Positions 24,991 through 33,024 of a stretch of 64,000 nt of DNA are shown piece after piece. The stretch is from NCBI GenBank assembly GCA_023432225.1, contig JAEYUW010000026.1:42353-106352 (forward strand), written 5' to 3'. Numbering within the stretch: position 1 is the stretch's first letter; the number at the start of each line of letters is the position of its first letter. The notes under the pieces are model-generated. The model ran no database searches and was not told where the DNA came from. It was given only the letters and a program-made list of their open reading frames with translations. The position numbers were made by a program, and so were the translations under genes. This stretch comes from Verrucomicrobiota bacterium (GTDB taxonomy: Bacteria > Verrucomicrobiota > Verrucomicrobiia > Opitutales > Opitutaceae).

Positions 24991-27756
24991 CTACGAAGCG
25001 CGCGAGCGGGCCGATTGTTCGGTGGGGCGTGCGGTTTCTTGGCGGCGCTTTTCGAGTTTCGCGCGGAGGTCGGCGGCTTTGGGATGCCCAAAGGTTTCCG
25101 CCTGCTCCGCGAAACGCACCGCCTCGTCGAGCGGTGGCGCGCCCTCAACGCGGTTGAAGGTCAGCGCGGCGAGGAAGAACATCGCGTCCGAGTGATTGCG
25201 GTCCGCGGCGGCACGGAAATAGGTCAGCGCCTTCTTCTCGTCCTTCGGCACATCGGTGCCGAAGTAGTAGAGCTGGCCGAGATAAAAATTCGCCTCGCGC
25301 GACGTCGTGGCGGCCCGCTCGAACAGCGCGATGCCTTCGGCGGTTTTCTTTTCCTTCATTCGATCCATGCCGAGTTTGGTCAGTGCATCGCCGTCGCCCT
25401 TTTTCACGGCGAGGTCGAAGTATTTCCTCGCGCGCTCCGGATTCTTTTTCACTCCGAGGCCGGCGAGATAGCATTCGGACAGGCGGTTGTAGGCGTAGCC
25501 GGCGAGGAGATCGCTTTTGTGGTCGAGTAATTGCTTCAAAATTTTCGTGGCGTTCTCGTAGTCGCCTTTGCGGATGAGGATGTCGCACATCGTGGGTAGC
25601 GCGCCGGGATAAAAGAACACCATCCGGCGCAGCCAGAACATCGCGCGATCGAGATCGAGCGAGACGCCTTTGCCGGCGATGTAGAAGTTCGCCAGCCGGC
25701 GGAGGGCCTCGAAGTCGCCGTTGAGCGCCGCGAGGCGGTAGTGATACGCGGCCTCCGTCAACGTCACCGGCACGCCTTCTCCCTTCTCGTGCATCTCGCC
25801 GAGAATGAGATGCGCCTTCTGCCAACCGAGCGACGCCGCCTGCTCGTAATAGCCATAGGCCCGGCGGTAGTCCTGCGGCGTAACGCTGCCCTCGCGGTAA
25901 ATGTCGCCGAGGTTCTGCGCGGCGACCGCTTCGCCGCCGGTGGCCGCGGCCTCGAAGTGCTCGAGGATTTTGGCGCGCAACGGCGCGAGTTCGATCCCTG
26001 GCGCTGTGGCCGCGCGGGCATTCAGGCGCGCACGGTAGAGCACGGCGAGGTTGTTGTGCGCGGGCGTGTAGTCGGGCTTGAGCGTGAGGCAACGCAGGTA
26101 GAGTTCCTCGGCTCGCTTCTCGTCCTTGGTCACTCCGCGACCCTCAGAGAGCGCGAGGGCAAAATTTCCCATTCCGCCGACGTGGTTCACTTCGGCCGCC
26201 TGCCGGTAGAAGTCCGCCGCGAGCTTCGCGCCTTCTTCCTTCGACTCGTCCATGCGCCAGTAATACCTTTCATGCAAGAATCCCAACTGGCTCAGCGCCG
26301 GGCCATCCTTCGCTTTCGCGGCTTTTTTCAGCCAGCGAAGTCCGGCGTCGAAATCGTTTTTTTCGTAGCGCGCGTCGGTCAGGAGCAGTCCCCAGAGGTA
26401 TTGCGCGCGCGGGTCATTCTTTTTCCGCGCCCACGTTTCCATCAGCTCGATGAGTTGCTCGCGAGAGATGAGGGTCGTCGGCGCTTGCCCGATGGTGCCG
26501 AGATAGCAGATCAATTCGGATTCCTGGTATTTCTGAAAAAGCGCGGCGGCCTTCGCGGGGTCCTTCGCCGTGCCGATGCCGTTGGCGTGGCAGATGGCGA
26601 GATTGTCCATGGCGAGTTGGTTCTTGGGCTTGTCGCCGCCGCCGGCTTTTTCGAGCCACGCGAATGCCTGGGCGAGATCGACCCGGCCCAGCCGTCCGTC
26701 GGCGTGGAGCAGCGCGAGCTGCAGCATCGCCCAGCCTTCGCCGTTTTGCGCGGCGAGTTCATACCAGCGGGCGGCCTCGGCGGGGTTGTATTCCTTGGAT
26801 TTCTTGTCGGCGAACTGCGCCGCGATTTTGTTTTGGAGCCCGGACTCGATTTGCTGGCCGATCGCGTCGGCGCCCTCCTCGAGATCGGCGATCGCGAACT
26901 CATCGACGAGTTTCAGCGCGGAATAGTTGTGAATGAGGTTCACGCCAAGGCGCGCGGTCAGGTGGCGGCTGCGTTCGAGCATCGCGTGGGCTTTTTCCAG
27001 ATCGCGGGGCACGCCTTGGCCGAAGGCGAAATTAAGCGCCGCGGTAACTGCGGCTTGGAATATGCCGTCGCGACCGTCCGGGCCGGCGCTGGCGGCAGCG
27101 ACGAAATGCTCCTGCGCTTCCGCGAGCTTTTTCTGCTTCGCGAGCAGCGCACCGAGGAGAAAGTGCGCCGAGGCGCGCGCAGCATTCGCGGGATCGCCCA
27201 CCTGCTGGCCGACGATGCCGCCGTCGTCGTTGTTGGCGCCGAACTCAAAGTCGGCCGGCGGCGTCGGGCGTGAGAAATCTGTGTCGGGCGCGATGGCCTT
27301 GCGTAGCCATTCGGTGGCCTTCTCCTCGTCCTTGCGCGTCCCGGTGCCGGTGACGCTGCAAGCGCCGAGCGAGACCAGGGCAAAGCCGTTGCCGCGCTCG
27401 GCGGCGAGGCGCAGCAGGTTCACGGCGCGGCGCTCGTCCTTCTTGAAACCATAGCTGCCGGTCAGGTGGCATTGCGCGAGTTGGACCTGGGCGTGAACGA
27501 ACTCGAGGTCGGCGGCGGCTTGCAGCGCGGCTTTGCCGGCGTCGCGTTCGGAAGGGAGCTTGCTGCCCAGCAGCTTGATTGCCTGCCAATATTTTTCGGC
27601 GGAGGGATCCGGCTTCGCCGCCGGAGCGGCCTCGGTGCCGTCGTCATCGTCGTGCTCGATGGCCGGCGCGGTGGGCGCCGCGGGCGGGGGCGGATTTTGA
27701 GCAATGGCGCTCTGCGTCAGACAGAGCGTCGCGAGGAGCCAAAGGAGGCGGTGCAT
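24991..27756 (-). CDS. Secreted Sel1/TPR repeat protein
   Basis: A 921-residue exported protein with a Sec signal peptide (MHRLLWLLATLCLTQSAIAQ) and a Pro/Ala/Asp-rich linker to about residue 50. The rest is a solenoid of roughly a dozen or more Sel1-like repeats of about 36 residues. Good examples are FALVSLGACSVTGTGTRKDE, AVAAQNLGDIYREGSVTPQD, AHLILGEMHEKGEGVPVTL and AYNRLSECYLAGLGVKKNP. Such proteins scaffold protein-protein contacts, often in the envelope; no catalytic domain is seen. The start ATG 27756 gives the signal peptide and is seven bases after the upstream protease stop, so the two genes are an operon. The partner protease is Tsp-like, and Tsp in other bacteria works with a repeat-containing lipoprotein adaptor (NlpI, TPR type), so this could be a functional analogue. 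That last point is inference. Confidence 0.86.
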   Translation of the reverse strand: MHRLLWLLATLCLTQSAIAQNPPPPAAPTAPAIEHDDDDGTEAAPAAKPDPSAEKYWQAIKLLGSKLPSERDAGKAALQAAADLEFVHAQVQLAQCHLTGSYGFKKDERRAVNLLRLAAERGNGFALVSLGACSVTGTGTRKDEEKATEWLRKAIAPDTDFSRPTPPADFEFGANNDDGGIVGQQVGDPANAARASAHFLLGALLAKQKKLAEAQEHFVAAASAGPDGRDGIFQAAVTAALNFAFGQGVPRDLEKAHAMLERSRHLTARLGVNLIHNYSALKLVDEFAIADLEEGADAIGQQIESGLQNKIAAQFADKKSKEYNPAEAARWYELAAQNGEGWAMLQLALLHADGRLGRVDLAQAFAWLEKAGGGDKPKNQLAMDNLAICHANGIGTAKDPAKAAALFQKYQESELICYLGTIGQAPTTLISREQLIELMETWARKKNDPRAQYLWGLLLTDARYEKNDFDAGLRWLKKAAKAKDGPALSQLGFLHERYYWRMDESKEEGAKLAADFYRQAAEVNHVGGMGNFALALSEGRGVTKDEKRAEELYLRCLTLKPDYTPAHNNLAVLYRARLNARAATAPGIELAPLRAKILEHFEAAATGGEAVAAQNLGDIYREGSVTPQDYRRAYGYYEQAASLGWQKAHLILGEMHEKGEGVPVTLTEAAYHYRLAALNGDFEALRRLANFYIAGKGVSLDLDRAMFWLRRMVFFYPGALPTMCDILIRKGDYENATKILKQLLDHKSDLLAGYAYNRLSECYLAGLGVKKNPERARKYFDLAVKKGDGDALTKLGMDRMKEKKTAEGIALFERAATTSREANFYLGQLYYFGTDVPKDEKKALTYFRAAADRNHSDAMFFLAALTFNRVEGAPPLDEAVRFAEQAETFGHPKAADLRAKLEKRRQETARPTEQSARSRAS

Positions 27757-27763
27757 TGAGAAA

Positions 27764-30238
27764 TTAGAGAGAAGCAGGTGCTGAGGCCGGTTCGTCCGCC
27801 CACGCCGCGGCAAGGCGCAGCGCCTCACGTAGCGGGATGTCGAGCGCGGTGCGCTCGCGCTTCAGTTCGGGATCGATGTCGGGCAGGGCGGCGAGCAGCG
27901 CCGCAAGTCCGCGATCAAGCTGCTCCTCCGACCACTCGGAAGTGACGAGTCGCGTGCGGAAACAAGCGCGCCAGGCGAGCGGACTGCGTTCGGTTTGCAG
28001 TGTGAAATCGCGCAACGCCTCGCTGACGAGCGCGGGGTCGGGCGCGCGTCCGGCCCCGCGGGCGAACGCAGTCGCAAGCGCCGCAGAGTCGCCGGAGAAT
28101 CGCGTGAAATCGATCTGGCTCGCACGGAGCTTCCGGGCGCGACGTGTTTCGGTTTCGACGACGACCGAGGCGAACGACGTCGCCGCCTGCGCGCGCAGTG
28201 CCGCGTCGCTCGCGGCCGCAGCGTTCGCGATGGCGGGCAGATCGACGGTTTCACTGGGGAAAGCGTCGTTCACCGCTAGTGCGCGCCGCGTGCGGCGCAG
28301 TTCCTCGCGGCGCGCCCGCTCGGTGGCGTGCGCGACGGTGCGTGCGTCGAGTTGCAGTGGCCGTTTGGCGGGCTGGAGCGAATCGCGCAGCTTGGCCTCT
28401 TCGCGCCAGAGCCGCCACTCGGGCAATTGGTCAAGGTCGTCGTTCGCACGGTCGCGCAGACGCTTGAGGACGGCGGCGGTGACGGTCGCGCTCGTCGTGG
28501 CATCGGCGGTCGGGTTCGGATGCACCGCGACGGTGAGTCTATCTTCCGCGAGCGCGCCGGGCAGGTCGGCTTCGCGGGATTCCGCTTTGCCGCCGGGACC
28601 GGGCAAGGTGACGTCGGACGCGACGCCGGCGCGTTGCACGGGGCCTCCGTCCGGCAGGTAGAAACGTTGAGCGGTAAGGCGCAGCGTGCCCCACGTGCTC
28701 GTCTCCGCTTTGGGTAGCCGGGAAGCGGCGGCGAGCTCGATGTAGTTTTGCATCGTGCCTTTCCCGAACGTCGTGGGCTCGCCGACAATCACGGCGCGGC
28801 GATGGAATTTCATCGCGCCCGCAAAAACCTCGCTGGCCGACGCGCTGTGCGTCGTCGTCAGGACAATTAGCGGGCCGCGGAAAAGCGGCGGTGTATCGTT
28901 GGCCGTGCGCAGTTCCTCGGATTTGCCGTCGGGTTGCCGCGTGTGCAGCACCGTGGATCCGGGCGCGAGGAACAGCCCGCTCAGGCTCACGGCTTCGGTG
29001 AGCGCGCCGCCGGGGTTGCCGCGGAGGTCGAGCACGACGCCGTCGAGTTTTTCGACATTCATCGCCGTGAGCAGTTCGCGGACATCGCGCGTGGCGCTCG
29101 ACGAGAGTTCGTTCTTCGATCCCGAAGCGTAGAATGTCGGCAGGCGCACCCAGCCGATGCGCCGTTCGCGATCGTGCGCGTCGCGGAGGCGCGTCACGCC
29201 GCCCACGGCGCGATCGCCGGCAGAGATCACTTCGGTGCGGGTGAGTGTCACTTCCTTGCGCTCGCTCGTGCCGGCGGGACGGTAGGCGAGGCGGAGGGTC
29301 GTGCCGGCTTTGCCGCGGACCGCGGTGACGATTTCGCGCAGGCGCATGGTGCCCGCGTCCCGCCATTCGCCGTCGCCTTCGGCGAACGCGACGATCGTGT
29401 CGCCGGGTTCGACATTCGAGTGCAGATTGGCGGCGCCGCCGGTTTCGAGGCTGTCGACGACGCAGCGACCTTCGCGTTTCGCGAGTTGCAGGCCGACGCC
29501 AGCGAGCGATTGCCCCATCGCGACCGAGAATTCGTTGGCCGAGTCCGCGGAAAAATACCCGCTGTGCGGATCGTAGGCACGGATGACGGAATCGAAAAAG
29601 CGCTCGCGCACCATCAGCGGGTCGACGCTGCGCACGCTACGTTCGAACTCCGCGTAGCGTCGCGCGATCTCAGCCCGGGCGGCGGCGGGCGTGCGGCCGG
29701 CGACGATTTCCTGCAACACAGCGTCCTTGAGCTGTGTTTTCCAGCGGGCGTCGGCTTCTGCGGCGTCGGGGGCCGGCTTGGGCTCGGCGGTCGGATCGAT
29801 GAATTCCTCGGCGGTAAACTCAAAGTCGCGCTCGAGCCGCCCACTGATCCACCGGACGCGTTGCGCGACGCGGTCCTGATACAGCTCGAAAATCTCGAAC
29901 GCTGGCTGCAGATCGCCGCGTGCGAGGTAGACCGATTTCAGTGTTTGGCCGAAGCGGCGGAAAATAAACTCGCCGTCGCTTTCGAGCAGAAATTCCGCGC
30001 GCGGGTCGAGCTCGTTAAGAAACCCTTTCAGCAGATCCTGGTTCTTCAGCTCGAGGAACGGGCGCCCAGAATAGTGGTAATTCTGCAGCAGCTCGAAGAC
30101 GAGGCGCGCCTCGCGTTGGAGCTGACGGCTCTCGGCGGTCGTGAGTTGGTCGCGCAACGCTGCATCGAGCGGCGGAGCGGAGCAGACGAGGAGAAATGTG
30201 AGGAGGACAAGGGGGCGCGCGAAAATCCGAAGTGACAT
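27764..30238 (-). CDS. Carboxy-terminal processing protease, Tsp/Prc type (S41)
   Basis: An 824-residue periplasmic serine protease with Prc/Tsp architecture. A signal peptide covers residues 1-26. The N-terminal helical domain (about 27-215) is followed by a PDZ domain (about 220-310, GVGLQLAKREGRCVV). The S41 domain has GVVLDLRGNPGGAL, the catalytic serine in THSASASEVFAG (Ser 469) and lysine in GKGTMQ (Lys 493). The spacing fits the Ser-Lys dyad of E. coli Tsp. A long C-terminal helical region (about 560-824) matches the Tsp tail domain. ATG 30238 was chosen because it starts the signal peptide. The protease trims envelope proteins from their C-termini. It is the first gene of a two-gene operon with the Sel1 protein. 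Confidence 0.92.
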   Translation of the reverse strand: MSLRIFARPLVLLTFLLVCSAPPLDAALRDQLTTAESRQLQREARLVFELLQNYHYSGRPFLELKNQDLLKGFLNELDPRAEFLLESDGEFIFRRFGQTLKSVYLARGDLQPAFEIFELYQDRVAQRVRWISGRLERDFEFTAEEFIDPTAEPKPAPDAAEADARWKTQLKDAVLQEIVAGRTPAAARAEIARRYAEFERSVRSVDPLMVRERFFDSVIRAYDPHSGYFSADSANEFSVAMGQSLAGVGLQLAKREGRCVVDSLETGGAANLHSNVEPGDTIVAFAEGDGEWRDAGTMRLREIVTAVRGKAGTTLRLAYRPAGTSERKEVTLTRTEVISAGDRAVGGVTRLRDAHDRERRIGWVRLPTFYASGSKNELSSSATRDVRELLTAMNVEKLDGVVLDLRGNPGGALTEAVSLSGLFLAPGSTVLHTRQPDGKSEELRTANDTPPLFRGPLIVLTTTHSASASEVFAGAMKFHRRAVIVGEPTTFGKGTMQNYIELAAASRLPKAETSTWGTLRLTAQRFYLPDGGPVQRAGVASDVTLPGPGGKAESREADLPGALAEDRLTVAVHPNPTADATTSATVTAAVLKRLRDRANDDLDQLPEWRLWREEAKLRDSLQPAKRPLQLDARTVAHATERARREELRRTRRALAVNDAFPSETVDLPAIANAAAASDAALRAQAATSFASVVVETETRRARKLRASQIDFTRFSGDSAALATAFARGAGRAPDPALVSEALRDFTLQTERSPLAWRACFRTRLVTSEWSEEQLDRGLAALLAALPDIDPELKRERTALDIPLREALRLAAAWADEPASAPASL

Positions 30239-30345
30239 GAGTTGGCCCACCAAACTGTGCCCTTTCGCGCGCATTGCCGTCAATCGCGAGATTCCGCGCA
30301 TCCGCCTTGCGCCAGTCGGGACGTCCCGCTCAATCGTGACGCCTC

Positions 30346-32964
30346 ATGCCCGATCCTCGCCAGCTTCCCATCTACGAACTTGAGCAAAAGCTCGTCGACT
30401 CGCTGCGCGCGCAGGGACGCCTGATCGTTCAAGCGCCGACGGGTTCGGGCAAGTCGACGCAGGTGCCGCAGATGCTGCTCAATCACGGCCTGCTCGGCGA
30501 GCGGGGTGAGGTGGTCGTGCTCCAGCCGCGTCGCCTCGCCGCGCGCATGTTGGCCAAGCGCGTCGCGGAGGAAGTTGGCACGCGGCTCGGTGATGTCGTC
30601 GGTTATCAAATCCGCCTCGACTCCCGTGTGAGCGAAGCGACGCGCATTCGTTTCGTCACCGAGGGAATTCTGCTGCGGCAAATGTCCTTTGATCTGACGC
30701 TGCGCGGCATCAGCGCCATCGTGTTCGACGAATTTCACGAGCGGCACCTCTACGGCGACATCTCGCTCGCGCGTGCGATTCAGATCCAGCAGACGCGCCG
30801 CCCTGACCTGAAGCTCGTCGTGATGTCCGCGACGCTCGATGCGGCGTTGCTCAAAGACTACCTCGCGCCCTGCGAAGTGCTCACGTCACAAGGGCGCACG
30901 TTCCCCGTGCGGATCGAATACCTGCCGAAAATGGTGAACTTCGAGCACGATCCCGTGTGGGCCGTCGCGGCGCGCGAGTGCGAACGCGTCGCGGCGCAGA
31001 CAACCGGCGACATCCTTGTGTTCATGCCGGGCGCATTCGAGATCAGTCGCACGGTGCAGGAGATCCAAGGCTCGCACGCCTTGCGCGGTTTCGCGTGTTT
31101 CCCATTGCACGGTGAACTGCCGCCGGAGGCGCAGGATCGCGCGGTCGCGCGTTACGAGGCGCGCAAGATCATCGTTTCGACCAATGTCGCGGAAACCTCG
31201 CTGACCATCGACGGTGTCACCGCCGTCGTCGACAGTGGTCTGGCGCGCGTCGCGCGCTACGATCCGCATCGCGGCATCAACACGCTGCTGATCGAGAAAA
31301 TTTCCGTCGCGTCCTCCGACCAGCGCGCCGGCCGCGCCGGCCGCACCGCGCCGGGCGTGTGCCTGCGTTTGTGGACCGATCGCGAGCACGCGCAGCGGCC
31401 GCTGCTGGAGTTGCCGGAGGTCAAGCGTCTGGATCTCGCCGAGGTCGTGTTGACGCTGAAAGCTGCCGGCATCGACGACATCTACGGATTTCCGTGGCTC
31501 GAGAAACCGGAGCCGAAGGCGCTCGAGCGGGCCGAGACGCTGCTGGAGGATTTGGGAGCGTTGCATGGAGTAGGGCCGGTCTCTGACCGGCCCAGTTCGA
31601 CAACCGCAATCGGTAACGTAACCGGGGCCGGTCACAGACCGGCCCTACTCAAAATCACCGATGTCGGTCGCCGCATGCTGCGCTTTCCGATGCACCCGCG
31701 TTACGCGCGCATGTTCCTTGCGGCGCAGGAATACGGCTGCGTGCGCTCCGTCGCGCTCATGGCGGCTCTCACGCAAGGGCGCAACTTCCTGCTCCGCGGT
31801 GTCGATCGCCGCACCGAGGAGGCGCGCGAGGAGGTCTTCGGCGCCGAAAGCGAGTCCGACTTTTTCCTGCTGATGCGCGCGTGGCGCTACGCAGAGAAAG
31901 CCAATTACAACATGGACGCGTGCCGCCGCCTCGGCATCCACGTCCAGGCCGTGCGCCAGGTCGGCCCGTTGTTCGAGCAATTCCTCGAAATCGCCGCCGC
32001 GGAGAAACTCGACGTCACCGAAAAGCGCATTGATGGCGTCGCCGTGCGCAAGTGCGTGTTGCTCGGCTTCAGCGACCACCTCGCACGTCGCCTCGACAAG
32101 GGCACGCTGCGTTGCGAGCTCGTGCACGCGCGCAAGGGCGTGCTCGCGCGTGAGAGCGTGATTCAGAATTCGCCGCTGCTCGTCGCAGCCGAGATCACCG
32201 AGATCGAGAGCCGCGGCGAGGTGAACACGCTCCTCAACCTCAACACGGCCATCGAAGAAGGGTGGCTCAAGGAATTGTTTCCCGACGATTTTCAGGATGC
32301 CGCCGGCGTGGTTTACGACGAAACCCAGCGCCGCGTGCTCGCACGCAAGGAGCGACGTTTCCGCGATCTCGTGCTCGAGTCGAAGCAGACGGCCGACGAA
32401 CCGCCGGAAGGACAGGCGGCGGCGCTCCTCGCGCGCGAAGTGCTGGCCGGCCGCATTCAACTCACCGAGTGGAACGAAGCGGTCGAACACTGGATCACGC
32501 GCGTCAATTGCCTCGCGAAATGGTGGCCCGAACTTGAGGTCAACCCGATCACCGACGCCGACCGCGCCACGCTGATCGAGCAAATCTGCTACGGCAGCTA
32601 CGGCGCGCGCGAGTTGAAGGATAAACCCGTCATGCCCGTTCTGCGCGACTGGTTGCTCGCCGAGCAACTTGCCGTGCTCGACGAGTATTTGCCCGAGCGC
32701 ATCGAGATGGCCAACGGTCGCAAGGCGCGCGTTCGTTATGAGAAGGACGGCCCGCCCGTGCTCAGCGCGCGCATTCAGGAACTCTACGGCGTCAGTTCGA
32801 AATTCACTCTCGGCCACGGCCGTGTGCCGGTGAAGATCGAGGTGCTCGCGCCGAATCAGCGCCCGATTCAGGTCACCGACGACCTGTCGAATTTCTGGCG
32901 CGAGCAGTATCCGAAAATCAAATCCGAGTTGTCCCGCCGCTACCCGCGGCACGAATGGCGCTAG
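30346..32964 (+). CDS. hrpB: ATP-dependent RNA helicase HrpB, with in-frame repeat insertion
   Basis: An 872-residue DEAH-type superfamily 2 helicase. Motif I is PTGSGKST (residues 31-38), motif II FDEFHERH, motif III SATLD, motif V STNVAETSLTIDG and motif VI QRAGRAGR. The HA2 helical domain and the HrpB-specific C-terminal domain follow, ending YPKIKSELSRRYPRHEWR, a typical HrpB terminus. Substrates in bacteria are not firmly known. Residues 409-435 are encoded by a REP-like pair (31570-31648) inserted in frame between GALH and KITDVGRRM, exactly where relatives have a short loop in the region after the helicase core. The reading frame remains open through it, so the protein is probably full length with an extra loop. 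ppc follows after 60 bases. Confidence 0.95.
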   Translation: MPDPRQLPIYELEQKLVDSLRAQGRLIVQAPTGSGKSTQVPQMLLNHGLLGERGEVVVLQPRRLAARMLAKRVAEEVGTRLGDVVGYQIRLDSRVSEATRIRFVTEGILLRQMSFDLTLRGISAIVFDEFHERHLYGDISLARAIQIQQTRRPDLKLVVMSATLDAALLKDYLAPCEVLTSQGRTFPVRIEYLPKMVNFEHDPVWAVAARECERVAAQTTGDILVFMPGAFEISRTVQEIQGSHALRGFACFPLHGELPPEAQDRAVARYEARKIIVSTNVAETSLTIDGVTAVVDSGLARVARYDPHRGINTLLIEKISVASSDQRAGRAGRTAPGVCLRLWTDREHAQRPLLELPEVKRLDLAEVVLTLKAAGIDDIYGFPWLEKPEPKALERAETLLEDLGALHGVGPVSDRPSSTTAIGNVTGAGHRPALLKITDVGRRMLRFPMHPRYARMFLAAQEYGCVRSVALMAALTQGRNFLLRGVDRRTEEAREEVFGAESESDFFLLMRAWRYAEKANYNMDACRRLGIHVQAVRQVGPLFEQFLEIAAAEKLDVTEKRIDGVAVRKCVLLGFSDHLARRLDKGTLRCELVHARKGVLARESVIQNSPLLVAAEITEIESRGEVNTLLNLNTAIEEGWLKELFPDDFQDAAGVVYDETQRRVLARKERRFRDLVLESKQTADEPPEGQAAALLAREVLAGRIQLTEWNEAVEHWITRVNCLAKWWPELEVNPITDADRATLIEQICYGSYGARELKDKPVMPVLRDWLLAEQLAVLDEYLPERIEMANGRKARVRYEKDGPPVLSARIQELYGVSSKFTLGHGRVPVKIEVLAPNQRPIQVTDDLSNFWREQYPKIKSELSRRYPRHEWR
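31570..31648. repeat. REP-like pair, family D, inside hrpB
   Basis: GTAGGGCCGGTCTCTGACC (31570 on) and the inverse GGGGCCGGTCACAGACCGG ending CTAC (31648) frame a 30-base spacer. Same family as 4068-4115 and 16016-16082, but here within a coding sequence and read in the one frame that avoids the TAG. Confidence 0.88.
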
Positions 32965-33024
32965 GGTATGACGCCAAGCGGCGTTGAGCCGCGTTGCCGA
33001 CCACCGCAAGTTGCCTCCGCCCCG

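Noticed and set aside
23497..25157. Short open frames across the RNA region (for example 24043-24480 plus)
   Set aside because: High Cys/Ser/Arg/Pro content, no conserved motif, overlap in all frames, no plausible starts; typical of random frames in GC-rich DNA.
31570..31648. Frameshift or pseudogene in hrpB
   Set aside because: The insertion keeps the frame, and all motifs before and after it are intact.
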